Below are positions 25,433 through 37,200 of a stretch of 64,000 bases of DNA, piece by piece. The stretch's first letter is position 1. Every line of letters starts with the position of its first letter. Both the position numbers and the translations under genes were made by a program. The notes under the pieces are model-generated. The model did no database searches, was not told the origin of the DNA, and saw nothing but the letters and a program-made list of their open reading frames with translations. The DNA is taken from NCBI GenBank assembly GCA_025738555.1, contig JAOVFP010000004.1, forward strand, positions 1,054,001 through 1,118,000, in the 5' to 3' direction. The DNA comes from Cyathus striatus (lineage: Eukaryota; Basidiomycota; Agaricomycetes; Agaricales; Nidulariaceae).

Positions 25433-25958
25433 CTGGATCATTTCGACCGATCGTTCGCTCATTTTGAGCGTGACCGAAATTTTGACTTCATTGTTCGGTT
25501 CGAGGCCTCATTTAGTGCGTGACAATGATAAAATTTGTTCGTACTCACAATGGCCGCAAGGTGGAAATATGAGACTTGTGAGAGCTATTCTGCTTACTAT
25601 AATTGTAAAGCAAAGATATATCATATGCTATTTTATTTTGCAATGTTTTTTTACGAGCAATGGTTTGATGTAAATGTAGTTGATGCATTTCGATGCTCAT
25701 AAATTAGGCGTGGGATGAAGAAAAAATTCGAAAACACTATGTATTCTACTACAGCTTGGGAGGAGCACTGAATCATACTGTACATTATTGTATCTACATT
25801 TACTGCATAAATGGACGGTTTTTTGTCGAATTTCATCTCTATTTTAGTTTCCCTGAACCTTTGTTCGATGCTCGTGTAGACGCGTGACAATGTTCGAAAT
25901 TGTTCTGTTCGGAGGCCCTGCGTGACGCGTGACCGAACGATTGGTCGAAATGATCCAG
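25433..25958. mobile_element. 526-bp TA-target MITE
   Basis: TIR CTGGATCATTTCGACCGATC at the left matches the reverse complement of the right end with one mismatch over about 25 bp. Both ends are flanked by TA (25431-25432, 25959-25960). It has no coding capacity. It sits inside the left target duplication AGTTAGGC of the hAT-like element, splitting it AGT-TA / TA-GGC, so it arrived later. Its first bases (CTGGATSA) resemble the TIR of the 743-bp element at 13.2 kb. Confidence 0.85.
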
Positions 25959-25969
25959 TAGGCCTAGTG

Positions 25970-28860
25970 TACGGTTGGCGAGATGTCCAAGGTTCGTTTC
26001 AAATGCTCGCTCGCAAACACCCGAACCGACATGTCACGTGACCTATAAACCATACCATATCAGGAAATGTACGTATCCCTGCCGCTAGCCATTGCGCCCG
26101 GTGTGCCGTACCCACCGTTGTGTGTAGCTCCGAAACTTTGTACTTATATCAAATTCATATGTTCTCCCAAATCAATTCGTATATTCTGTGTATATTTAAT
26201 GTACTTTTCACATACTTTCTTTAAATTTAGTGTCCGTTTTATTTTTTCATGCTTTCAGTGTAAGCTACGGGGCTAACATGGCACATTTCCTTATTAGGTA
26301 AGTAGTGGCGGCACACCGTCGGGGTAGTGTTGTTAATGGCTGGCTCACGTGACATAGCGGCTTGAGCTACAAATGTGCAATTTTAAAAACAATGCTTCAT
26401 TCCAGCTTCAAAATATTTGGCTTGAAAATATATATGCAATGTGCTAGATATTTAAGTGATTTAAAATTTTGCTACAAGCCAAGTGTGCACTGAGTAGAAT
26501 GCAAAAACTAACATCAGCTCAATGGCTTGAGCCGATGTCACGCACAAAGTGAGCCGATAGGATATCATCTGTAATTCAGACTCTTATACTTACACAACAG
26601 TATAGAGATGTAAAATAGACCCCTGCCTATAATCTGAATACAAGAAAACGCTTCTGAGAGCTTTGTGGAGATAATGAGAGATAAAATACGACATTGTGAC
26701 AGGTGTGACAGCTCAAGCTGTTAACAACACTACGTCGGGGCTCGCAGAAGTGTGTTATGTAACTCCTTCACTCGGCTCTCCGTGTATGTTGTCTTTAACA
26801 TTAATGTCGGTCCGGGGTTATTTGATTTCTACAACTTTGTCTCAGTACATACATGTATATGTATATGAATAAGTAGAAGCGTTATTTTATGGTCTATAAT
26901 TATCATAGCCATTTACTTAGTTACTTTTGTTCCTTAACTTCCTAATAATAATATGTTTTCGGCTTAGATACTTAGCTGAGCCGAGCTTAGCCGACGCTTA
27001 GCGCATATTCGGTATGCATCATCATCGAATACCTCCCGCCACCTGCCCTTGACCCACCCTTGACCCACCTGCAGCACGGCACGTACCTCCACCAGTGGCA
27101 ACGTGAAGTGACACATCAATGTCAATGAGAGACTTATCACAACAGCATGAAGGCGAGAGCGTACATTGTCTATTAACGGCGACGGTAAAGGGTTATACTT
27201 ATTGTATACATAGATTTATTATTTTAATACATATTATTTAAAATATTTACATTAACTACTTAACTTATGTAAGTTCTGGGTGTCCTTCTTTGGACTCTGG
27301 AGAACTGGGCCTGACGAAAAGGAAAAGAAAAGTTCGGATCTGAACCGGAACTGTGAAGATAACGGAGAGATAAACGGCTGCACCGTCACTTGCTTGGTCT
27401 AGCAGTGGACAGGTATCGTCTTATTGTACAGTGTTTGGCAGCAGCTCCGTGTAAGTAAACATGTGGGAATGTAACACATCAACGTGAAACAGGAACCCTG
27501 AACGCACTCACACCATACCAACACCTTATTTGCTTGTTCTTTGACAATATGTATTCTGTAGATCATCTAAATATACTCCTGTGTTTTAATAAAAAGTATA
27601 GCCAATAAGAATAGCCAACTGTTCACCCACTGCTCTCAGCAGTGGCGTACTACTTTGCCCAAATACCTGTGATTATATGCAAGGGTCACAGGTGATTTAC
27701 TTTCGAAAAGCTCATTAATCTTCTAGATGTTTCGAAAGCATTCAATGGTACACATAGGTAAATTCCCTGAAAGCTATAAAAGTGCGAAGATTGACCAGTC
27801 ATTGGATCCCCAAAACGTTTGTGCTTCTTTCATAGTATGTATCAATTCTATGAGAATGGAAGTGAGTATTTTTTGTTATTAATTCAATCGCCATTTTTCT
27901 AATCTTATATACATTTTGTAGTCGATTATCAGCGCTGGAGCATATTGTTCCTTGTATATTTATCACCTCGTCACTCATTTTAAATTGGTTTAATACTCGC
28001 ACCCAATTACCCACTCTTTGCTGCGTACACATCTCTCTTAATGTTTTATTTATCAAGTAAGTCTCATTATCTTAATCTTGCAAGTCATGAGGGAACTCTT
28101 ATGCATTATTTAAACTATTTGGTCAACTCTTCATCCCTCACTTCATGTTTAGGATTTGATTATAATTGGTTATCTAAACCTTTTATAAAGCCGAATTCTG
28201 CTTCATTTTCTATGATAATATTTGTTCACGGACTCTGCGAAAGCTCGTGCAGTCTCAGTAAGTGTCATACTTTATTACTTAAATACTCTGCAACTAATTT
28301 GGATCGTTCCTACCACTTCTAGAATCAGAATTTCCAAAGAAAAAGCGAAAAACTACCTCCTCCAACTTGAAGCACATCGTAATTAACAATACTAATGATC
28401 ATTCTAGCACCTAAGCCTTTCACATTTATCTACTTCAATAAATTTATTAACGCATTAATTTATACTAATACTTATATAGAGTACTTGTCCATTTACTATA
28501 CATCACAAAGAACTAATTATCACCACATTGCTAAGTATGTGGTCAGCTGTCCAGTCCGTTCAGAGTCCGTTTTATTTGTTTATTATCAACTACAAGACGG
28601 TGTTAGTAAACAAGGTCTTTGTGGCCGGCCATACCATCAGACACTCCGTAGAGCAAGCGGCCTGATAAGACCTGAAACATCAGTTCCCACTCGGAACCGA
28701 ACTTTTCTTTTCCTTTTCATCTATGCCCCTGGAGAACTGGCGGAGGTTCCGCTGCATGATGTGTTTCCTGATATGGTATGGTTTGGGTCACGTGACCTTT
28801 TCGGTTCAGGTGTTTGCGAGCGAGCATTTGAAACGAACCTTGGACATCTCACCAACCGTA
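25970..28860. mobile_element. 2.9-kb element with ~100-bp TIRs and 7-bp target duplication
   Basis: Roughly 100-bp inverted repeats begin TACGGTTGGCGAGATGTCC at the left and the matching reverse complement ends at 28860. They share 'AAGGTTCGTTTCAAATGCTC', 'GCTCGCAAACACC', 'GTCACGTGACC' and 'CCATACCATATCAGGAAA'. CCTAGTG flanks both sides (25963-25969, 28861-28867). The interior is AT-rich with short frames and no recognisable transposase. Its superfamily is unclear. It is inserted at the first bases of the hAT-like element's left end. Confidence 0.85.
26325..26732. mobile_element. 408-bp hAT-type MITE
   Basis: The ends TAGTGTTGTTAA and TTAACAACACTA are perfect inverted repeats, flanked by a perfect 8-bp direct repeat CGTCGGGG (26317-26324, 26733-26740). 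An 8-bp duplication with TAGTG-type ends is characteristic of hAT elements. Repeated GGCTTGAGC/GCTCAAGC motifs near both ends fit subterminal transposase-binding sites. It is non-coding and nested within the 2.9-kb element. Confidence 0.92.
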
Positions 28861-29813
28861 CCTAGTGTTGCTGTGAGGTGAGTTGCCCTCGATGCTGAGG
28901 TACCTCGAGGTGCCCAAAATGGAAATTGTGGCACCTCAAGGTACCTTGGAAACACCGAGGCAAGGTCGGCCTTGAGGTCGAAGATCAAACAGAAACAAGC
29001 AATATTCTGTTACCTGATTGGCTAGGATCATCAATCGGCGCTCAACGTTCAACTTCAACAGGGCTCTAGTGGGATGCATCCAGCTTCAATCACCTCACCG
29101 ATGCAATGTGTTGCGCCTCCGCTACTGGACATTTCCTGTATGCTATGCTGTTCAAGTATATGTTACTAATATATTAGCATTTATAACCAGGGCTGTAGCT
29201 CTTAGTTCACGGTATCACGAAGCACCCGAGCCGCACATGAAAGTACCGACTGTAACTTCTTTGAAATTAACTAGTGGGAAAAGCGATATTAAGTTAAGTG
29301 CTACAGTCATCAACCATTACACGTGACAACAAAACTTGAAGTTGTGATTCCACATTATCTAGTACATATTCTACTATAAAAATTGTACATATGGATAGAT
29401 ACAATCATATAGAATCACTTTGTATATTTTTTACCGTGCTGTGTTTTAGTAGGGAACGAACATTCACAAAATAGTTGAGGGGACTGGATTCTGATCAAAA
29501 CCACGTGGCGTGACAGCCGCTGATGGCAATACAGTTTATTACAAACACTTCAAAATTAAAGATTGCCGAAGTCCGGATCATTAATATAAACAAAACCTCC
29601 TTGTCTCGCAACACTGAGCACTTCAGATTTCTAGTGATATCAGAGAACATAGATGCACTTTACTCATAAAAACATTTTTACAGGTTTAATACATTGAATC
29701 ATAGCTACTTATGCTATAAAACAGTTAAATTAGGTACCTTTATTGAGTAATACATGCCATGTATTTTTTGGAAATCTCATGTTTGGAGTAACTCTCCAAC
29801 TTAATTTATGTGT

Positions 29814-30898
29814 TGTTGAGTCATGCGACGAGAGTAGTTAGTTTATTAAATACTTAGAATGTAAATCCCAAATATAATAATCAACTTTAAATCCCGAGGT
29901 GCGAAGTCAGTAAGTTCGAGGGGCGCAATTGTGTTCAAGTCCAAATTTAGATCAAGTTAAAAATAGACAAGTTAAACTTAGGCTATTTTCGTTCTTGCGT
30001 CAAAGTATTCAAAGTCAAGTTCAGATTTTAATTTGGTATCGCAGTACGTATTTCTCGGTATCAAAACGTCTCGTAACTATATCTGATTCTCGTCTTTACA
30101 CACCCTGTCTATGGGAGGGAAGAATGCCTGGCAGTTCCTGCCATTTCATTCCCCCCTCGCTCATCTATATACATTTACGGACATATCTAGTTACTACTTT
30201 GGTCTATACTAATTACTAATTTATTCCTAGGTTTCTCCGTTGTTCTAGCCCAGTTGTTACTGCAGCCAATTGCATGTGCGTGCGCATGCGTGTCCATGTT
30301 GCGACAGGCACCCATATGGGCGGCGCGTCGATCTATTACCATTTCGGGCGTTGCTTATATCATCAAATGCGTGTGGCGCGTCAGTATCGCAACAAAACGC
30401 CATCGCTGCGTTGCGTACTCGCCCTGCTATCTTTCTCTTCTTCGTGATCTGCGCATGGGTTGCGTGTGGTCTATCGGCGTCATTCCGTGCTTAGCTAATG
30501 CATTGTCTGCATAGCTTTGCTCATATTCTCGTGTTCTGGGCTGGTTCTAGGGTCTGGCTGTCTTCAACTCTGCGCGCATTCTTGGTTGGTCTATGACTCT
30601 GAGGCTTCGTCATAATGAATAGTGGGGTCTCTGTTGGGCTAGCAACTGCAAAATGATGTTGTTATATTGAAAGAAAGTGGTATGTATTTGTTTAAATTGT
30701 TTTAAACCATACTGAGGCGGAGTTTTTATGTTTTTTATAGGTTTATTTGTTTTAAATCCCTTAGTAAATTATGGGAGGCGGCACGGGAACTCAGCCCCTC
30801 CCCGCTGTGTCCTACTCACGCGCTCAGGTGGAAGTTCCATAAATTCGGAACGAGAAAATCGAAATTAAAGTATGTCATTTTATTTTACTAGCATATCA
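29814..30898 (-). repeat. 3' LTR of the Gypsy element (left in the window)
   Basis: 1,085 bp, begins TGTTGAGTCATGCGACG and ends GCATATCA in plus orientation. It differs from the other LTR at 11 positions without indels. On the plus strand it contains an 86-codon open frame (30254-30514) found at equal length in the other two LTR copies. It lies directly upstream of the plus-strand accessory genes and could act as their promoter (inference). Confidence 0.96.
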
Positions 30899-30910
30899 TC
30901 TCCCCCACAC
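30899..30910 (-). other. Polypurine tract
   Basis: On the minus strand GTGTGGGGGAGA directly abuts the 3' LTR, as expected for the plus-strand primer of reverse transcription. Confidence 0.75.
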
Positions 30911-31294
30911 TAACAAATGACTGTCCTCAGTCACATTCTTTTTGCGTCATCAGGTTGTTTCAGACTTTATGTCTTAATACCCTATTCCTCTACCCGCACA
31001 CCGGAACTTTGTGGTGTCGCCATGTGCCTTCACAGATGGGTGTATATCACAAGCCCTTTCTGATCTCTTGGTCTTTTCGGAAAAATTATGCAATCAAGCT
31101 CTACATATCATTTTTGGCCTTATCTCGTACCAACGGCCTCAGCATCTGGTGATATATCACTTATAGAGGTCAAGAGTTTGTGCTGTCCGCAGAATTTTCC
31201 CTCTACTTCGTATTTTGTTCTCCAGCCATACAGTATGTCGGTTTTTATCTCTTTCTGTTATTTCTTTAACTGACTGTCCTGTCGATTTTTAGAC

Positions 31295-32303
31295 ATGACG
31301 TCCACTGGTGTCTCGCTACTCGACCTTCGTGAGGTTATCGACGAGCTTGTAAAGCTCAGCCTTCGCCGCAACCGCCATTCTGACAGTTGTGCTCAGTGCA
31401 TGCGTTCTCGTTCCTCTTGTATCGTTAATCTGGATTTGCCTGGGAGTGCTTGTATTACGTGTACTCGAGTGTCTGTTGTGTGAGAGTGCAGCTTTCGTCT
31501 CGACGATCCATCTCACATCCTCATTGCTGAAATTCCCCGAGGTCAAGTTGACATTCTGGCTTTCAGTACGTCCCTCTTTCTCGTTTTATAGCTTGTCTGC
31601 TTATTTCTTTTCTACAGATCTAGCTGCCCGACTCCCTGTTGTCCTGGAGGCTCAGCGCTCGCTCCAGTTTTTTACAGCCATGGCTAATATCCAAGCTGCG
31701 AAGTACAGCAATTACCTGCTGGACTATGTCTATTCTTTCCGCGAGGCATACCAGAAGCTCGGTGGTATTTCAGGACTTTGCTCTCATGGCATTCTTGCCT
31801 CCAACCTCGATCTCACCGAAATTATCAACATGTTTCGTCTTGCCGACACTGTCAAGAAGGGGCTTATCTCCCCTTCCCAGCTCCTCTCTATGGAGTCTTT
31901 CTTCATTGCCGCAACCAGTGCTGAGATTCAGGCAGCAGGTGTTCCATCCACCGTATTTCGTGCTCAGGCCAAGTTGGGACTTAGCCAGACTCGAGTTCCC
32001 CGTGAATTCTACAAGTCTGTAGCTCAGTACGAATTTGCTTTGCCTCGTCGTCCTGTCGCACATCGTCACAGTGCCATCGATCCCCAACCATTTGTACGTG
32101 TCATTCGTGATATGAGTCTCCCCTTTGGACAGCTTCCTGTGCATGATAGTGGGACTAGGGGACGTGGCTCTAGTGCTCGTCGTGGTGGTCATAATGGGCG
32201 TGGTTCTCATACTCAGCGTGGTGGGCCTCGTTCTCAAGCTACTCATTCGTATTCTTTCAATTCTGATAGTGTACCGTCGCTTGTAACCATTAATGATGAT
32301 TAG
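31295..32303 (+). pseudogene. Antisense accessory gene 1 of the retrotransposon: Zn2Cys6-like, RGG tail
   Basis: Opposite to gag-pol. Exons 31295-31565 and 31618-32303 (intron 52 bp, GTACGT...CTACAG) give 318 codons. The N-terminal part has six cysteines spaced CX2CX6CX10CX2CX8C (31393-31488), with basic residues in the first loop, fitting the Zn2Cys6 DNA-binding cluster consensus. A TGA at 31481-31483 falls between the fifth and sixth Cys; CGA (Arg) by CpG deamination is the likely ancestor. The middle is helix-rich (LPVVLEAQRSLQFFTAMANI, FREAYQKLGGISGL). The tail has RGRGSSARRGG and NGRGSHTQRGG, RGG-type RNA/DNA-binding repeats. It may bind nucleic acid and regulate the element, but no function is proven. 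It may be expressed from the adjoining LTR. Confidence 0.7.
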
Positions 32304-32734
32304 AGTACATAGAGTACACTGTTCTATCGAGTTTTATTCCAATAAATTTCTTATGGCTTAGAAATTTGCATAATGAGTTTGGTCTATGCATATCTATAAT
32401 GTCCATGACTTATTATTATTTTTCACTGTTCAGTTTTTCAAGTTTCAAGTGTCCAAGGCATGTGTTATGCCCTTCCCCCCATCAACGTTGAAATAGCCAT
32501 CCTTGGCTGTCTCTTTTGCATTCTTATCTCGCTTTTTATTTTATTTTTACTCAGTCTTTCCGACCTACAGACTATATGAACATATCCGACATCTTTCCGT
32601 CGTATCTTGGCTCATGTGGGTGCAGTATCACGCCACAATTCGCAATTTATCATTGGCAGATAGAGATTTGGTATATATCCGAAGCCTTTGTGAGTTGTGT
32701 TCTTTAACCACTCCATTGTGCTTACCACTTCTCC

Positions 32735-34074
32735 ATGTCTTCTTCCGTCAAGTCCTATACCAACACCCTGACTTTTGTCAGTGCTTGCCGTGTTCTGCGA
32801 GACCAGGTCGGCGGTCTCCAGAATTGTCTATCTCTTGGTATCGACATCAAGGCACTTAGCCTTGATGGTCCCCCACGGCGAGCTTGTGTGTCATTTTAAT
32901 CGTTTGTTTCTATTCAGTACTCATATCTTATGTTTCAGCGTCGCATCCTGTCTCACCACGAGGCCTTTCCCGATACTTTGAAGGAGGTGGACTTTGTGGA
33001 GGTAATGTTCACTCTGCGCAAACTGTACCACACTCTCGCGGAGAAAGGCGGTGCTGACTATGCTCATCCTGAGCCGTACTACAACACCGTGTTTCGGATT
33101 TGCGCCAACATTCAGCACAAACGTAACAACATTCCTGTTGTTCTTGTTCCCTCTGTTACCGGTATAAAACGACGTGTGAGTGTTTATCTTATTTCAATGT
33201 TTTTATCATGTCCACTAATTTTCTTAATTGTAGCGTGCCAAGATCGTTAAGTCTGCTGAGACTGTTGTTGATAGCGACTCCGACGTCGAGGTGGTTACTG
33301 CCCATGCTCCAGCACCTGCCGTTCCAGTCGTTCCAGCTGCCCCTGTGGTCTCAGTACCTGTCATCACGGTACCAGCTGTCGCTGTACCCGTTACGGATGC
33401 TTCTTTGGTATGACATTCTTTTTCTTTCGCATTTTTCAAGGTTCTCACTTTAAATATTGTTACAGGACTCCACTGATATGTTAGTGGATGATACCGCTGC
33501 ACCCACACCCATTGTAACTCAAGTATGTATGATCTATTTTCGTTTTGGATCTTGTTTTTTCTGACATATCTTTTTTATTTCCTTCTATACAGCCTGCTGC
33601 TGAGGCCCATCCCGAAGCGGTATGTATTCCTTACGAGGCTCTTCCCTGCATCAATTTACACAGCCCATCTTACCGCAAATTTGTGCAGGTTGTGGCAAAG
33701 AAGCGTGTCCATGTAGACTTGACCTTCCCCAGTACGTGTTCTATTTTAATCTATGTCATCTATTTTTGTCTGATGCATATCTTATTTTTACAGAATTTCC
33801 TGATGTCCGTATGTGGGCAATGAATGTTATCAACTCTGTTGAAGGGCGTCGCTTCCCCGACAAGCCGGGACAGTCTCTTAGCTTCCGGGAGGCCGTTATT
33901 GCTCAACGGTCTGCTGATTTGCTCGCTGCGGCTACTAAAATCGAGCAATATGTTGTTGCTACAAAGAGCATGATGTTCGAATTGGACAAGATGTCAGCTG
34001 CTTCCACAACTGTAATTGTACTTCTTTTATCATTTTCGCTTTTTCTGATTTCTACTTTCTTATTCTAGTTGTAA
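32735..34074 (+). CDS. Antisense accessory gene 2 of the retrotransposon, seven exons, unknown function
   Basis: Exons 32735-32887, 32939-33175, 33234-33407, 33466-33522, 33593-33731, 33794-34011 and 34069-34074 join in frame to 327 residues, with no stop. Every intron is GT-AG (51-70 bp). The ATG is the first in the frame (MSSSVKSYTNTLTFV). The N-terminal half is helix-rich (VEVMFTLRKLYHTLAEKGG, YYNTVFRICANIQHKRNNIP). The centre is an Ala/Pro/Val linker (APAVPVVPAAPVVSVPV). The C-terminal half contains LPCINLHSPSYRKFVQVVAK, FPDVRMWAMNVINSVEGRRF and a final helix (AAATKIEQYVVATKSMMFEL). No known domain is recognised. It runs tail-to-tail with pol (stop at 34211), 136 bp apart. Unlike pol it has kept its frame, notable given the CpG decay around it. 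Confidence 0.78.
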
Positions 34075-34210
34075 TTTCTTATTCTTTGTTGTTTCTGATG
34101 ATGTAGTGCTCCTAGCTATAATTATTCCTTACATACTTCGCTTTTTTCTATGTTCTGTAGATAGAAACTTTGTATGTTTATAGCTTTTAAGTATCTGAAT
34201 TTCCGTCACA

Positions 34211-37200
34211 TTATTCCTTGTCTGAGTCCGAGTTGTTATCTAAGTCTTCTTGAGTATTATCTAACTCATTTTCTGAATCACTTAGAGTGTCAACTTCAAT
34301 TTCTTTTCTAAGTCTTACACTTTTAAACATAAGATCTTCTATGTCATTTCGCATTTCTTCTTCTGGTTCTTCTTCTGCAAGCATATCCCATAAGCCTTGT
34401 TCAGATAAATCAATAACTTCTTGAACAGAGTCTGGTAGAGGTATACTTTTACGAGCATAATAAGGTATTACTCTTACTCTGGCTATTTTTCGATGCAATA
34501 CTACACCATTAAGTTCACAGAGTACATAACTACCTCCTTGTGCTCGTGCAACTACAACATATGGACCGTTGTATCTATATCTACCCTTCTGATTTGACAT
34601 TTTACCTATGTTGGGACTTCGTACTAATACTAAGTCACCTTTGTCAAATATCCATTCTCATACTTTGTGTTCTACTTCTTTTTCCATTGCTTCAAGACGG
34701 TGTATCTTTTCTTCAGTTACTCGTTCACGCATAAGTTCAACATGGTGTACATGTTTAGCTAATGCTTGTGCTCGTCTTGCAATTAAATCTGCAGTTGGCA
34801 TAATTCCTGATGGAGGTTCCACAAGCCAAGTTGCTTCTTTAAGATCAAATGGTAGTACCGGGTGGGCACCTGTAACCATAAAATAAGGAGAACATCCTAA
34901 ACGCTTCTGTGGAGTTATACAGTCTGCCCATAGAACATGATGCAAGAAGTAATACCACTTATTAAGATTGTTCTTGCCACATGTTTTCATCAACATTGTT
35001 CTTAAGTCCCAGTGTGGACGTTCAATAATACCGTTTGCTCTGGAATTGTATGGTGAGATTGAGATCGCTTTGATAGAGTATTTATTTTCAACCCATTTCA
35101 TTGCTTTCAGGAATGGTGTGCCATTGTCTGTCACAATCTTTTGTATACAACCCCATCAACAAATAATATCTTCAAATAACCATTGTCCAATAGATCTCGC
35201 ATTTTCTACTCGTAATGCCTTAGCTTCTGGCCAAGATGAAAGAGCACATCATCCATGCACAATACACTTGCAACCATTTGAAGCAAATTCTTCCCCCATA
35301 TGCAGTGTATCAACATGTAGAGTCTGGAACAATGACGGAGTTTCAGTTAACACGGGAGGTGTTTCAAACAACATCCATTGTCACTTCTGACACTCTTCAC
35401 AAGTCTTCACATACCACTCTACATCCATGTCCAATTGTGGCCACCAAAATCTTGTTGACATCAGTTTGGTTGTAGCATAAGCACCACGATGCCCAAGAGC
35501 ATCATGTGCTGAGTGAAGCATGTACATTCGGTATGGTTTTTCAACATAGAGTTTATGTTCACCATTCTCTCCTTTCAGATATAATTTCCCATCATCCAGG
35601 AAGTACTTCTTTGCAAATCGTCTAAATGTCTTAAACTGTGTTGGAGTGTAACCAGCTGGTGTGACACTTGTATCTTTCAGCCAATCTTTTAGCAATTGCA
35701 GTTTTTCATCTCTGATGCGACTTGCTTCTAGACGGTGTTCTTCTGGGTAAGGTCCAATGTACTCTGGTTCAGGGAGTACTTGTTTTACTGTTGTAAACTG
35801 ACAGAGGTATTGCTTAACTTGTTCAGGACAATTTTCATTGTTGACTATGTTACGCTTTACTTCTAGTTCAACTTGATACTGTTCTCTAGCTTCCTTAAGT
35901 TCATCATTTATGTCTAATGGAGACTCTGCAATTAGGAAACCAGTTCGGGTATCAATCTCTTCATAAAATTCCTCTAATGGAAGAGGATCAGGATCATTCA
36001 TGAATTTCTTTTCAAGGATATATGGTTGCTCATCATCCTCAGATTCATCTGTAAACTTCCAATCTGTCTGATCACCAGTAGCAAACTTCCTTCGAGACAA
36101 CCCATCAGGTCCAAATATCTTTCCAGCTTTATGTACAAGCTTAAAGAAGAAATTTGTTCGGATAAAGTCAACCCAACGGTTTGTAGTTGCATTTGGCATA
36201 TTCCCAGGATTGTTCAGCATACCAAACAAGTATTTCGCATCTGTTTCTATGACTAAGTTTCTACATCCAAATAGAAGATACTGTTCTTCTTCTAATACCA
36301 TGTGCAGTCCTAACAGTTCACACTTCGGTTGGGAATATTGTGATTGCCGTTCAGACAATGTTTTGGAACCAAATTTCACATAGTAGATTTTAGATGGATT
36401 TTCTTCATCTCTTTGGTAAATTAACCACCCAGTAGCAATATATGATGTGTCTACTGCTACAACTAAGGGTTGTTTACTTTCATAGTTTGGGTTGCAAATT
36501 GGCAAGTTATTTTTAACTGCTCGTTTCAAGAGGACCATTGATTCTTGTTCTTTCTCACCCCAATGGAACTCAACATTTTTCTTCAGTAGGTTGTACAGAG
36601 GTGCAGCTAAATCAACAAACTTAGGAATATTTTGTCTTGCTTGGACCACTGTTCCCAGGAATGCTCTAACATCACTAAAGTCCTCACAGGGTCCCCAATT
36701 TGTTACAGAGTTAATTGTTTTAGCAGTTGGTCTACGTCCTTTGTGAGAGCACATGTGCCCAACTACTTCAAATTCATCTGCACACAGTATTGACTTCTTC
36801 CCTGAGAAGGTTCCACCTGAATACTTCATTCACTGTAGAATTTGGTTCACATTTTGGAAGTGCTCCCAAACAAATCGTCTGATTCCAGAGTTTTCTTTGA
36901 TTGTTTCATAACCTCCATCTTCTAACTCATACCGGGTAGCTGGACCTCTCAATGGACAATCGTCAATATAAGGTTTAGTGTATTCCGGTACTTCATCTTG
37001 CAAAATGTAAGTTACATCATCATGGAAAATTGGAACTGAGTTTGTCCAACCCATAGGCAAAGTTACTAATCTAAGTGCTCCAAAGGGAGTTTGGAATGTG
37101 GTCAAGTCCCTTGAGCTCTCTGCTAGTATTCGTTCATCATATCCAACATACAAGTCCAAAATCCCACCACATGCTCTTCCTGCAAAGTGATTCGCTAGCT

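Noticed and set aside
29018..29326. 102-codon plus-strand frame as a possible hAT transposase piece
   Set aside because: No hAT motif or dimerisation-domain pattern; likely chance inside the left arm of the element.
34211..34600. Chromodomain at the end of Gypsy pol
   Set aside because: The C terminus is acidic and lacks the aromatic residues and spacing of a chromodomain.
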